Shown here: positions 8,331 through 18,246 of the stretch, one piece after another
How the letters are laid out: each line of letters begins with the position of its first letter
Numbering within the stretch: position 1 is the first letter of the stretch
Notes under the pieces: generated by a model
Databases searched by the model: none
What the model was told of the DNA's origin: nothing
Seen by the model: the letters and a program-made list of their open reading frames with translations, nothing else
Translations under genes and position numbers: made by a program
DNA from: Duganella dendranthematis
Lineage (GTDB): Bacteria; Pseudomonadota; Gammaproteobacteria; Burkholderiales; Burkholderiaceae_D
Reading direction: 5' to 3'
DNA length: 64,000 nt
Assembly (NCBI RefSeq): GCF_012849375.1
Contig: NZ_CP051684.1
Location: 5,332,001 to 5,396,000 of the forward strand

Positions 8331-11219
8331 ATGCACCACCAATCCATCCGCAGCGCGGCGGCCGCCGCACATCCATGCCACCTGAAACTGTCCGTCGTCG
8401 CGCTGCTGGGCGCCGGCCTGCTCAGCAGCGCCTCGGTGTGGGCCCAGGCAGCCGTCGAAAAGACGGAGTCCACTGACGGCGAGACCACCGTGGTCGTCAC
8501 CGGCGTCAAGGCGTCGCTGATCAAGAGCCTGGCCATCAAGCGCACCAACGATCAGGTGGTGGAATCGGTGGTTGCCGAGGACATCGGCAAGCTGCCAGAC
8601 AACAATGTGGTAGAAGCGCTACAGCGCGTGACGGGTGTGCAGGTCACCAATCGCGCCGGCGGCGAAGTCGGCACCTTGTCGATTCGTGGTCTGCCCGACG
8701 TTCAGACTACGTGGAACGGCCGGACTATTTTCACCGCGTCCGGCACGCAGGTCGCACTGCAGGACATTCCTTCGACCCTGGTGCGTCAGATTGATGTCTA
8801 TAAAACGCGCGACGCCAGCCAGCTGGAGACCGGGATTGCCGGCCAGGTTGACGTCAAGTCGCTGCGGCCGTTCGATTTCAAGGAAGCGAAAGTGTCGATC
8901 TCGGCGCGCGAAACCTACCTCGATCCGGCGAAGAAGGCCAACCCGCAACTCAGCGCCATGTTCAGCAACCGCTGGGAAACCGGCATTGGCGAAGTCGGCG
9001 CGCTGGTCAATCTGTCGGCCAGCCAGACGAAGTACCGCAATGAAAGCGTGACGCCGGGCGCCATGGTGCCGTTCACCAGCCCCAATGCCGCCGAAGTTCC
9101 GCCAGGTTACACGCCGCTGCAACGCATCACCGACACCAGTATCTGGACGCCCGGCACCCACACCGGCTTGCCGACGGCAGCTGGCTCGACGCTGGATTTC
9201 AACGGCAAAGCTTATCCATACTACCTGTCGCGTGACGCCGTGTTCCAGAGCGACGTGCAGGGCAAGCGTGAGCGTCCTGCCGCCAATCTCGCGTTGCAGT
9301 GGAAGCCGAATAGCGATGCGGTCTACACTTTCGAATCGATGTACAACGGTTATCGCGACAAGTCCTTCAACCAGTTGCTGTTCAGCTTCGTGGACTGGTG
9401 GGGGGATCTCGGCAGCAACCCTGCGAGCACGATTACGACCTTCCCGGGAACCAATATCATCAAGAGCCGTACCGTCAATAACGTTTATGGCTTCAACAGC
9501 GGCGACTACACCACGTCGGCAACCGATTCCTACGTTTATGCCCTGAACGGCAAATGGAACGTCGGCGACCGCCTGAAGCTGGATGGTGACCTGTCGTACC
9601 AGACGAGTACCTACCATTCTGAATTTACCGCCACCCGGATTGACCGCGTCGCACCTTCCATCAATGTCGACTTCAATGCCGGCGGCGGCAACACGGCGTT
9701 TGGTTTTAACAACAACAACGCCGACCTGACCGACCCGAGCAAGTGGAATGTCGCGCAGTTTTACGATAACGCCAACCGCAACAAGGGCAGCGCCGCGACC
9801 GCCAATCTGACGGGTATCTACGAGGCCGACTGGGGGCCGCTGGAGACGATCCACTTCGGCGCGCGCTTCGACGACCGCAAGGCGTCGGAGGCGAACCGGA
9901 CCCAATCGGGCACACTGAACCGCAGCCTGGCCTCGCTGGGGCCGCAGTATGTCTCCACCAACTCGAACTTCGGCACGGACATCTCGGACGTTCCGCGCTC
10001 ATGGATCGAGCCGAATGCCTACTACATCCGCGACCACATCGACGACTGGCGCAAGCTGTTTAGCTCGACCGATCCGAACTTCCTGACCACCGACCAACTG
10101 CGCCTGCAGAAGACCTTCGAGGTGGAAGAAAAGACGGCCAACCTGTTCTTGATGGGGAATACTCAGAACGAACTGTTCGGCCATCGCCTGCGCGGTAATT
10201 TCGGCCTGCGCTACGTCAAGGTGGATACCGACATGACCTTCTACAAGGTCGATGCCACCACCAAGGCGGTCACGCCGTCCAGTGCCAGCAAGTCGACCAG
10301 CAAGGTATTGCCGAGCATGACGCTGATTTACGACCCATCGAAGGACGTTGTAATGCGCTTCAACTACGGCGAAACCCTGCGCCGCCCGAACTTCGGTGAC
10401 CTGAACCCAGTGCTGCAATTGGGTGACGACGTGTCGAAGGTGGGTTACGGCTCGGGCAGCGGCGGCAATCCGGACCTGAAACCGACCCGCTCCAAGAATC
10501 TGGATCTGACGGCCGAGTGGTATTTCCAGAAAGACAGCGCACTCTATGGCACTGCGTTCAAGCGCAAGATCGACGGTCTGGTGGTGGGCTTGCGCCGCAA
10601 GGTGCACGTCGACCCGGCGAATGACCCGTTCCGCAACTCGACCTCGGGCGGCGACCATACGAATGGCTACGATTACGTCATCAACTCGCCGGTCAACGCC
10701 TCCGACGGCACGATCAGTGGCGCCGAACTGGGCTTGATCTACTTCCCGAAAGGTCTGCCGAGCCTGCTGGATGGTCTGGGATTCCAGGGCAGCTATACGC
10801 GACTCACCTCGTCGCAGAACGTGCCTGATGCCAATGATGCCGGCGAGATCATCGCCCAGCTCAAGACACCGTTCTTCGGCGTGTCCAACAGCTCGTACAA
10901 CGCCACGCTGGCGTATGAAAAAGGCCCGGTCAGCGCGCGCTTGTCCTATGTCTGGCGCTCCGGCTTCCTGGCCAGTAACGAAGCGGCGTTGTTTGCCAAT
11001 CCGATCGGCATCTGGCGTCATCCGGAAAAGAGCGTGGACATGCAAGTGTCGTACAAAATCAACGACAACATGTCGGTTGATATCAGTGGCGTCAACCTGA
11101 CCAACGAAATGCAGCAGCAGTACTACCACTTCGGCAGTGCGGGTAACGCGCAGCTGACCAATTTCGGCACGCTTCAGATCGGACGCTCGGTCTCGGTTGG
11201 CTTGCGCTGGAAGATGTAA
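8331..11219 (+). CDS. TonB-dependent receptor (large outer-membrane transporter)
   Basis: This 962-residue outer-membrane receptor takes up a substrate using the TonB-ExbBD system. The ATG at 8331 follows AAGGGAG and gives a long signal peptide ending near SVWAQA. An in-frame GTG at 8289 would add 14 unlikely residues. The plug domain shows VVVTGVKASL, the plug core LPDNNVVEALQRVTGVQV and LSIRGLPDVQT. The remainder is a beta-barrel rich in Tyr, Asn and Asp, ending in FGTLQIGRSVSVGLRWKM with an aromatic-rich terminal strand. Its size and plug motifs resemble the Xanthomonas/Caulobacter type of receptor often used for carbohydrates, but the substrate cannot be deduced. A terminator follows. Confidence 0.93.
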   Translation: MHHQSIRSAAAAAHPCHLKLSVVALLGAGLLSSASVWAQAAVEKTESTDGETTVVVTGVKASLIKSLAIKRTNDQVVESVVAEDIGKLPDNNVVEALQRVTGVQVTNRAGGEVGTLSIRGLPDVQTTWNGRTIFTASGTQVALQDIPSTLVRQIDVYKTRDASQLETGIAGQVDVKSLRPFDFKEAKVSISARETYLDPAKKANPQLSAMFSNRWETGIGEVGALVNLSASQTKYRNESVTPGAMVPFTSPNAAEVPPGYTPLQRITDTSIWTPGTHTGLPTAAGSTLDFNGKAYPYYLSRDAVFQSDVQGKRERPAANLALQWKPNSDAVYTFESMYNGYRDKSFNQLLFSFVDWWGDLGSNPASTITTFPGTNIIKSRTVNNVYGFNSGDYTTSATDSYVYALNGKWNVGDRLKLDGDLSYQTSTYHSEFTATRIDRVAPSINVDFNAGGGNTAFGFNNNNADLTDPSKWNVAQFYDNANRNKGSAATANLTGIYEADWGPLETIHFGARFDDRKASEANRTQSGTLNRSLASLGPQYVSTNSNFGTDISDVPRSWIEPNAYYIRDHIDDWRKLFSSTDPNFLTTDQLRLQKTFEVEEKTANLFLMGNTQNELFGHRLRGNFGLRYVKVDTDMTFYKVDATTKAVTPSSASKSTSKVLPSMTLIYDPSKDVVMRFNYGETLRRPNFGDLNPVLQLGDDVSKVGYGSGSGGNPDLKPTRSKNLDLTAEWYFQKDSALYGTAFKRKIDGLVVGLRRKVHVDPANDPFRNSTSGGDHTNGYDYVINSPVNASDGTISGAELGLIYFPKGLPSLLDGLGFQGSYTRLTSSQNVPDANDAGEIIAQLKTPFFGVSNSSYNATLAYEKGPVSARLSYVWRSGFLASNEAALFANPIGIWRHPEKSVDMQVSYKINDNMSVDISGVNLTNEMQQQYYHFGSAGNAQLTNFGTLQIGRSVSVGLRWKM

Positions 11220-11250
11220 AGCTGCGGTAGTCTGATCCGCATCAAATGGC

Positions 11251-11278
11251 GGCGGCGCATGAGTGTGCCGCCCTTTTT
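11251..11278 (+). terminator. Intrinsic terminator after the TonB receptor gene
   Basis: GGCGGCGCA (11251-11259), loop TGAG, and TGTGCCGCC (11264-11272) form a strong stem with one G-T pair, followed by CTTTTT to 11278. Confidence 0.85.
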
Positions 11279-11311
11279 ATTTGCGTAGTATCGCTGCAGG
11301 GAGGCGGTGCT

Positions 11312-13756
11312 ATGCGGATGGCGTTGACAGGTTTCGCGATCGGGACAGCGTGCTTGCAGGTGCAGGCGGTGTTGCCGTCGCTGCAGGCGCTGGCCTTGGC
11401 GGGCGGCGCGCTGCTTATGCTGCTAGCGCTGCTGGTGGTGCGGCGCCGTGGCGCGCGCCGTGTGCCGGTTGTGGTGCGCGCGCTTGCGGCGCTGGCTACA
11501 GGTTGTGTGGTGGGATTCGGCTGGGCCGCGTGGCTGGCGCATCAGGCGTTGGCGCCGGAGTTGGCGCTGGCCGATGAGGGGCGCGATGTGCGCATCGTTG
11601 GCACGGTGGATAATTTGCCGTACAAGTTTTCACAGGGCGTGCGGTTTAATTTTGCGGTGGAGCGCGCGGATGTCGAGGTGCCGCCGAAGATCGCATTATC
11701 GTGGTATTTGGGCTATCGCGATCAGGTGACCGAGGTGCCGGACATTCAGCCGGGTGAACGCTGGCAATTGACGGTTCGCCTGCAACGGCCGCACGGTAAC
11801 GCCAATCCCTATAATTTTGATTACGAAGCGTGGCTGCTGGAGCAGGGCGTGCGCGCCACCGGCTATGTGCGCGTCGCGCGCGACAATCAGCGACTGGACA
11901 GCTTCGTCTTCAGTGCCAGCAATCTGATTGAGCATAGCCGCGCTGTGCTGCGCCAGCGCATCCTCGATGCGCTACCCGGTAAGCCATATGCCGGCGTGAT
12001 CGTCGCGCTGGTGGTGGGTGATCAGCGCGGCATCGATCAAGCGGACTGGCAGGTTTTTAACCGCACCGGCATCGGCCATTTGATTTCCATCTCCGGTTTG
12101 CACATCACCATGGTGGCGGGGCTGTTTGCGCTGGCGGCATTTTCCTTGTGGCGCTGGTCCTTCTTCACGCGCGCGCAGTTGCCCTTGTTGCTGCCAGCCC
12201 AGAAGGTGGCGGCGCTGGTTGGCGCGGCGGTGGCGCTGCTGTATGTGCTGCTGGCTGGTTTCGGCGTCCCGGCCCAGCGTACGCTGTACATGCTGATGGT
12301 GGTTGCGGCGGCGCTGTGGTTCAATCGTCTGACCAGCGTCTCGCACGTGCTGTGCACCGCGCTTGGCGTAGTGCTGGTGATCGATCCGTGGGCGGTATTG
12401 TGGCCGGGATTCTGGTTGTCATTCAGCGCCGTGGCCGTCATCCTGTACGCGACGGTGGGACGCACCGTGCCCATAACGCGTGCGCCTCCGGCCGGACGCG
12501 ATCCAGCCGCGCCGCATGTGCCGGTCCCGCCGACATACCGTGAACGCTTCTTGCTCGCGCTTCGCGTTGGCGCTCACACGCAATACGCGGTCACCCTCGG
12601 ACTGGTGCCGTTGACGATGCTGCTGTTCGGCCAGGTGTCGGTGGTGAGCCCGCTGGCGAACGCGGTCGCCATTCCGTTGATCAGCCTGGTCGTCACGCCG
12701 CTTGCGCTAATCGGCAGCATGTTGCCTGCGGTGTTGGCCACGCCGGTGCTCACGCTCGCGCACTGGCTGGTGGAGTTGTTGGCGCAATGCCTGCAATGGT
12801 TCAGCGCCATGCGCTACGCCGTGTGGAGCGCGCCGCAGCCGCCGTTCTGGCTATTCTGCTGGGCGATGTTCGGCACCATCTGGCTACTCGCACCGCGCGG
12901 CTGGCCGGTGCGCTGGCTTGGGCTGGCGACGTGGATTCCGCTGCTGGCCGCAGAACCCACGCATCCCGCGCCGGGCCGCATGACGGTTACGGCGTTCGAT
13001 GTGGGGCAGGGCATGGCGTTGTTGATCGAAACTAGTGGCCATCGGCTGCTGTACGATACCGGCCCGGCCTACAGTCCCGAATCCAACGCCGGTAATCGCG
13101 TCATCGTGCCGTATCTGCGGGCGCGCGGCATCAACGCGCTGGATGGCATGATTGTTTCGCACAGCGATGCAGATCATTCCGGCGGCGCGCTGTCGGTGCT
13201 GGAGGGCGTGCGTACCGGCTGGGTGCTGTCGTCGCTGTCGCCGCAGCACGCCATCGCACAGGCGGCGCGCCAGCACCTCCATTGTGCCGCCGGCCAGCGC
13301 TGGCGATGGGATGGCGTCGATTTCGAAATCCTGCATCCCCAGGCCGGCAGCTACGCCAGCCATGCCCTCAAAGCCAACGCGCGCAGCTGCACGTTGAAGT
13401 TGACTGCGGGCGGCAAATCGGTCCTTTTGGCCGGCGATATCGAAGCCGATCAGGAAGCACAGTTATTGGAGCATGACGCCGGCCGCTTGCCGGCCGACGT
13501 GCTGATTGCGCCGCACCATGGCAGCGGCACCTCGTCGACCTACGCGTTTCTGCAAGCGGTCAAACCGCAGCTGGCGCTATTTTTGGTTGGCTATCGCAAC
13601 CGCTACCGGCATCCCAAGCAGGAGGTGGTGGATCGCTACCGCCAACTGGGCATCGCTTGCCTGCGCACCGATCAATCAGGCGCCATCACGCTGGAATTCG
13701 GCGACAGTATCACCACGTCGGCATACCGGCGCGACACCGCGCGTTACTGGCGCTAA
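11312..13756 (+). CDS. comEC: DNA internalization competence protein ComEC/Rec2
   Basis: This 814-residue polytopic membrane protein forms the inner-membrane channel for single-stranded DNA uptake in natural transformation. The order is N-terminal membrane segments with an OB-like region (about residues 60-200), a competence domain with many helices (motif GIGHLISISGLHITM near residue 255), then a C-terminal metallo-beta-lactamase-like domain from about residue 560 (FDVGQGMALL, SHSDADHSGG, APHHGSG). The ATG at 11312 follows GGGAGG. An earlier in-frame start at 11246 would lie within the upstream terminator. Its stop codon overlaps the stop of the convergent small gene. Confidence 0.94.
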   Translation: MRMALTGFAIGTACLQVQAVLPSLQALALAGGALLMLLALLVVRRRGARRVPVVVRALAALATGCVVGFGWAAWLAHQALAPELALADEGRDVRIVGTVDNLPYKFSQGVRFNFAVERADVEVPPKIALSWYLGYRDQVTEVPDIQPGERWQLTVRLQRPHGNANPYNFDYEAWLLEQGVRATGYVRVARDNQRLDSFVFSASNLIEHSRAVLRQRILDALPGKPYAGVIVALVVGDQRGIDQADWQVFNRTGIGHLISISGLHITMVAGLFALAAFSLWRWSFFTRAQLPLLLPAQKVAALVGAAVALLYVLLAGFGVPAQRTLYMLMVVAAALWFNRLTSVSHVLCTALGVVLVIDPWAVLWPGFWLSFSAVAVILYATVGRTVPITRAPPAGRDPAAPHVPVPPTYRERFLLALRVGAHTQYAVTLGLVPLTMLLFGQVSVVSPLANAVAIPLISLVVTPLALIGSMLPAVLATPVLTLAHWLVELLAQCLQWFSAMRYAVWSAPQPPFWLFCWAMFGTIWLLAPRGWPVRWLGLATWIPLLAAEPTHPAPGRMTVTAFDVGQGMALLIETSGHRLLYDTGPAYSPESNAGNRVIVPYLRARGINALDGMIVSHSDADHSGGALSVLEGVRTGWVLSSLSPQHAIAQAARQHLHCAAGQRWRWDGVDFEILHPQAGSYASHALKANARSCTLKLTAGGKSVLLAGDIEADQEAQLLEHDAGRLPADVLIAPHHGSGTSSTYAFLQAVKPQLALFLVGYRNRYRHPKQEVVDRYRQLGIACLRTDQSGAITLEFGDSITTSAYRRDTARYWR

Positions 13757-14109
13757 TACCGCTTCCACGAGGTCAATGCCGGACAGCCGATGCTGAGCGC
13801 ACCATTGCTCTTGCCTGACGGCGACGTGACCGGCCCTGTCATCCAACACTGGGTCTGTCCCTTGATCGTCTCGGTGTAATACACAATCCCTTCCGGACTT
13901 TCGTAATAGCCGCGCCAGTCGTTCGGATTGGCGCCGACATAGCCGCGCTCCATCGCCTGCGACAGATGGCCGTAGCGGCTGTCCGGCTTCCCCTCCGGCA
14001 CGACCGGCGCCTTGCCCCGGATCTCCTTATCGATCTGCGGCAGACTTTTTTTGGCCGCGTCGATGTCCAGCACCGCCAGCAAAGCCAGGATTGCTTGAAT
14101 TTTCTTCAT
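13753..14109 (-). CDS. Small exported protein of unknown function
   Basis: This 118-residue protein starts MKKIQAILALLAVL, a short signal-like hydrophobic stretch. The mature part is hydrophilic, with a Tyr/Trp-rich centre (NDWRGYYESPEGIVYYTETI) and two cysteines (QCWMTG, IGCPAL) that could form a disulfide. I cannot assign a family. The stop codon overlaps that of convergent comEC by 4 bp, so the 3' ends of both messages would be complementary. Reading frame, signal peptide and codon use support a real gene. Confidence 0.65.
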   Translation of the reverse strand: MKKIQAILALLAVLDIDAAKKSLPQIDKEIRGKAPVVPEGKPDSRYGHLSQAMERGYVGANPNDWRGYYESPEGIVYYTETIKGQTQCWMTGPVTSPSGKSNGALSIGCPALTSWKRY

Positions 14110-14221
14110 ATCAAAATAATGTTAACAGAAGATTCACTTGTGGCATATTAGAGCGTTTCCCCCAGTCTCCGGCCAGCGTCCACATTACAATGCAGTAAAA
14201 ATAACCATACGGAGACCGCTT

Positions 14222-15058
14222 GTGACCAAGCCCAAGCTGCATTTCGCCCACGCCAACAGTTATCCGGCGGGCGTGTACCGACAATACTTCGCGCTACTGT
14301 CCCAGTATTTCGACATCCAGTCGCTCGACATGCACGCGCACAATCCGCAGTACCCCGTCACTGACGGCTGGCCACGCCTGGTCGACGAATACATTCACGA
14401 ACTGACCACCCGCTACAACGAACCGGTGATCCTGGTCGGCCATTCCTTGGGCGGCATGCTGAGCATGATGGTGGCGCACAAGCGTCCCGACCTGGTGCGC
14501 TGCGTGGTAATGCTGGATGCGCCGGTGGTCGGCGGCTGGCGCGCCTTCGCCTGGCACGTGATCAAGCGGCTGGGCCGGGCTTACACGATGCCGCCCGCCA
14601 AATTCTCCATCCGCCGCCGCAACGTCTGGCCCGATGTCGGCGCCGCTTACCAGCACTTTGCCGCCAAGGACTTGTTTGCCGCCTGGGCGCCCGGCGTGCT
14701 GGCCGACTACATGGACAGCGGCCTCAAGCCGCACGAGGAGGGCGTGCAACTCCGCTTCACGCGCGAGAACGAAACCGCCGTTTACGCCACGCTGCCGCAC
14801 CATTTGCCGCGGCTGCTGCGTAAGGGCTATCCGGTGCCGATCGGCTTCATCGGTGGCGACAACTCCTGGGAAACCAGCCAGTCCGGCCACCAGCATACCA
14901 AGGCGCTGGTCGGCAGCCATTTCCGCATCGTGCCCGGCGGCCACCTGTTCCCGATGGAGAACCCGGCCGCCGCCGCTGAGGCCACCCGGGAAATGATCGA
15001 CGACCTGCTATCCGGGCAATCTGGTAAAAAAGTTCTTAAAAAGGCGGCGGTAGCGTAA
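14222..15058 (+). CDS. Alpha/beta hydrolase
   Basis: This 278-residue alpha/beta-hydrolase-fold protein has the nucleophile elbow GHSLGGM around residue 80, an acidic-residue region GGDNSWE near 220 and the catalytic His in VPGGHLFPME near 242. The GTG at 14222 is preferred because GGAGA (14211-14215) stands six bases before it. An earlier in-frame start at 14138 lacks such a site and adds non-conserved residues. The N-terminus LHFAHANSYPAGVYRQY replaces the usual HG oxyanion motif and occurs in a hydrolase group of Burkholderiales. The substrate is unknown. Confidence 0.85.
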   Translation: MTKPKLHFAHANSYPAGVYRQYFALLSQYFDIQSLDMHAHNPQYPVTDGWPRLVDEYIHELTTRYNEPVILVGHSLGGMLSMMVAHKRPDLVRCVVMLDAPVVGGWRAFAWHVIKRLGRAYTMPPAKFSIRRRNVWPDVGAAYQHFAAKDLFAAWAPGVLADYMDSGLKPHEEGVQLRFTRENETAVYATLPHHLPRLLRKGYPVPIGFIGGDNSWETSQSGHQHTKALVGSHFRIVPGGHLFPMENPAAAAEATREMIDDLLSGQSGKKVLKKAAVA

Positions 15059-15096
15059 AATCTCGGGCATTGTAAAACTTGAAGGATGGCATTGCG

Positions 15097-15663
15097 ATGA
15101 CGATTAAAAGCGATAAATGGATACGCCGGATGGCGGAAGAACACGGCATGATCGAACCGTTCTTCCCGGATCAGGTCCGCCAGGAAGAAGGCCGCAAGGT
15201 AATTTCGTACGGCACTTCGTCGTACGGCTACGACATTCGCTGCGCCGATGAATTCAAGATCTTCACCAACATCAACAGCACCATCGTCGATCCGAAGAAC
15301 TTCGATTCCAATTCCTTCGTGGACGTCAAAAGCGACGTCTGCATCATCCCGCCGAATTCGTTTGCGCTGGCCCGCACCATGGAATACTTCCGCATTCCAC
15401 GCAGCGTTCTGACCGTGTGCCTGGGCAAATCGACCTACGCCCGTTGCGGCATCATCGTCAACGTGACGCCGTTCGAGCCGGAATGGGAAGGTTATGTGAC
15501 GCTGGAGTTCTCCAACACCACGCCGCTGCCGGCCAAGATCTACGCCGGCGAAGGCTGCGCACAGGTGCTGTTCTTTGAAAGCGATGAAGTCTGCGACGTA
15601 TCCTACAAGGATCGCAACGGCAAGTACCAGGGCCAGCGTGGCGTGACCCTGCCAAAAGCATAA
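15097..15663 (+). CDS. dcd: dCTP deaminase
   Basis: This 188-residue homotrimeric cytosolic enzyme deaminates dCTP to dUTP, feeding dTMP synthesis. [18 protein letters not shown] is the Burkholderiales-type N-terminus and fixes the start at ATG 15097; the TTG at 15079 would add six residues. [12 protein letters not shown] is the substrate-binding segment, and [11 protein letters not shown] carries the catalytic Glu. The length is typical. It lies 38 bp after the hydrolase gene on the same strand, and a strong terminator follows. ThyA and DHFR, the later steps of dTMP supply, lie 10 kb away on the other strand. Confidence 0.96.
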   Translation: MTIKSDKWIRRMAEEHGMIEPFFPDQVRQEEGRKVISYGTSSYGYDIRCADEFKIFTNINSTIVDPKNFDSNSFVDVKSDVCIIPPNSFALARTMEYFRIPRSVLTVCLGKSTYARCGIIVNVTPFEPEWEGYVTLEFSNTTPLPAKIYAGEGCAQVLFFESDEVCDVSYKDRNGKYQGQRGVTLPKA

Positions 15664-15669
15664 AGATAA

Positions 15670-15692
15670 CGCGGGCCACGGCCCGCGTTTTT
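15670..15692 (+). terminator. Intrinsic terminator after dcd
   Basis: CGCGGGCC (15670-15677) pairs with GGCCCGCG (15680-15687), followed by TTTTT. The T tract overlaps the last codon of the convergent kinase gene. Confidence 0.88.
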
Positions 15693-17346
15693 ATTTCTTC
15701 ACCGGCAAAACCATCTCGACGCACAGGCCGCCGCCGGCGCGGTTGCTGGCTTTGATGCTGCCGCCGTGCGCCTGGATCACATGCTGGGCGATCGCCAGTC
15801 CCAGGCCATGACCTTCGGTGCTGGCGTTACTGGAGCGGAAGAACGGCTGGAAGATGGTGTCCAGATCGGCCGGCGATACGCCCGGTCCGCGATCCAGCAC
15901 CCGTATCACCAGCTGGCGCGTGTCGGCCAGTGCGCGCACCTGCAACTGCACCTCACCGCCATCCGGGCTGTGTTTGATGGCGTTGCGCACTACGTTTTCG
16001 ATGGCGCGGCCCAGCAGGTCGGGCTGGCCCATCACCTGCACATCCGCTTCGCCGTCCTGCACCACGCTGCGTTGCTGGCTGGCCGCTTCGTAGCGGGCGT
16101 CGTCGGCGATCTGGTCGAGCAGGTCGGCCATGCTGATTTCTTCCTGCGATGCTTTGATGGCGCCGGCTTCCAGACGCGCCAGCGTCAGCAGTTCACCAAC
16201 CAGTTTATCCATGCGAACGCTTTCGCGTTCGATGCGTTCCATCGACGCGCTCAATTTCTCCGGCTGCTGGTGCGCCAGGCCAATCGCGGCCTGCAGGCGC
16301 GCCAGCGGCGAGCGCAGTTCGTGCGAGACGTCGTGCAGCAGGCGGGTCTGGCCGTCCATCAGGCTGCGCAAGCGCGCCGTCATGCGGTCGAAGTCGCGGC
16401 CCAGATCGTTGAGTTCATTGCCGCTCTTGCCGCCGTTTTCGTTGGCGAAGCGCGGTGACAGGTCGCCGTTGGCGGCGGCGTCAAACGCTTGTCGCAAGGC
16501 GCGGATCGGGCGCGAGAAGTACCACGCCAGCAGCACCGAGAACAACAGGCTGGCCAAAATGGCGGCGGCAATCGGCACCCATGGGCCGAGTGGCTGGAAG
16601 CGCGGACCCCATTGACGGTCGCCGCCTATGTCGCCCTGCATGCCGGGGCCGGGGCCGCCTAAGCCTGGCTGGCCATCGCCCGGCATGGGGCCGCGGCTAC
16701 GGCCATCGCCAGCCTGGGCGCCGTCCAGCGCCGGCATGGTTCCGCTTGGGCCGGGTGCGCCGGCAGGGCGGTTGGCGTCAGCTGCGCCACCAAAGCCCGG
16801 CGGCGGACGGTTGCCACGGTCTTCAAAACGATCGCGGCGGTCATCGCCGCCTTGCAGCACCGAGGCCGCCTTCATGGCCATTTGCGCGCCGCCGCCCAAG
16901 CCGGCCAGCAGCGGACGGTTGTCGCCCTCCATGCCGTGCAGGCGCTCGCCGGATGGCAGGAACAGCATGTAGCGTTTGCCGTCGTCGCCGGTCACCTGGC
17001 GCACCACGCGGCGCTTGCCGTCTTCCTTCAGGCGCACGCGGGTTTCCTGCAAGGTCTTGGGATTGACGATGCGGCCCAGCAGCTCGTGTTCCTGCTCGTC
17101 CACCGCGTAGACGCGATGGCGGTCCATGTTTTCCAGCATCCGCTGCAGCGCCTTGACGCCGCCGAATTCCAGCGTGGCGGCGGCCGCGTTGATCGCCATC
17201 TCGGCGGGCGGGCTGGTGTCCAGGTTGACCAACGGATTGGTCTGCTGATTGCGGTTCTTCAGCCAGATGGCGCCGCCGATGCCGACCGTGGCGGCAAACT
17301 GCGCCAGCAAGATGCACAGGAAGAATTTCCAGAACAAACGACCCAA
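15691..17346 (-). CDS. cpxA: CpxA-like sensor histidine kinase with a Gly/Pro-rich periplasmic insert
   Basis: This 551-residue inner-membrane sensor kinase phosphorylates the response regulator encoded 3 bp upstream. The order is a first membrane segment (about residues 4-28), a periplasmic domain to about 255, a second membrane segment (about 256-278), HAMP, the HisKA box with HDVSHELRSPLARL (phospho-His near residue 340), and a HATPase domain with NVVRNAIKHSPDGG, DRGPG and GHGLGLAI. Residues about 160-245 are unusual: a low-complexity Gly/Pro/Asp/Arg-rich stretch between the sensor fold and the second membrane helix. Two CpxR-type boxes upstream and a divergent Spy/CpxP-like gene support the Cpx assignment. 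The signal sensed is inferred to be envelope stress. Confidence 0.82.
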   Translation of the reverse strand: MGRLFWKFFLCILLAQFAATVGIGGAIWLKNRNQQTNPLVNLDTSPPAEMAINAAAATLEFGGVKALQRMLENMDRHRVYAVDEQEHELLGRIVNPKTLQETRVRLKEDGKRRVVRQVTGDDGKRYMLFLPSGERLHGMEGDNRPLLAGLGGGAQMAMKAASVLQGGDDRRDRFEDRGNRPPPGFGGAADANRPAGAPGPSGTMPALDGAQAGDGRSRGPMPGDGQPGLGGPGPGMQGDIGGDRQWGPRFQPLGPWVPIAAAILASLLFSVLLAWYFSRPIRALRQAFDAAANGDLSPRFANENGGKSGNELNDLGRDFDRMTARLRSLMDGQTRLLHDVSHELRSPLARLQAAIGLAHQQPEKLSASMERIERESVRMDKLVGELLTLARLEAGAIKASQEEISMADLLDQIADDARYEAASQQRSVVQDGEADVQVMGQPDLLGRAIENVVRNAIKHSPDGGEVQLQVRALADTRQLVIRVLDRGPGVSPADLDTIFQPFFRSSNASTEGHGLGLAIAQHVIQAHGGSIKASNRAGGGLCVEMVLPVKK

Positions 17347-17349
17347 GTC

Positions 17350-18042
<693 letters not shown>

Positions 18043-18107
18043 TGCCGCGCTTTTCTTTAGATACAGATCGTCAATCATAACAGCCCGCATGCGGCTTTCG
18101 GCGCGGT

Positions 18108-18122
18108 TTTACCCCGATTTAC
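18108..18122. promoter_or_regulatory. CpxR-type box (cpxR-proximal)
   Basis: TTTAC (18108-18112), five bases, TTTAC (18118-18122): on the minus strand this is GTAAA-N5-GTAAA, an exact match to the enterobacterial CpxR consensus. It sits immediately upstream of where the -35 region of the regulator operon would lie. Confidence 0.7.
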
Positions 18123-18162
18123 AACGTATTGCCTGATGGGAATTGGATGTCAGATCATCATC

Positions 18163-18177
18163 TTTACGCAGATTTAC
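18163..18177. promoter_or_regulatory. CpxR-type box (spy-like-gene-proximal)
   Basis: TTTAC (18163-18167), GCAGA, TTTAC (18173-18177): a second exact GTAAA-N5-GTAAA match (reverse strand), 55 bp from the first box and 70 bp before the start codon of the Spy/CpxP-like gene. Confidence 0.7.
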
Positions 18178-18246
18178 GTTGCCCTAACGCCACTTAACGG
18201 TGCCGGCCCAGAAAATGATGGCTCACTACCAATCAAGGATCAGGGC

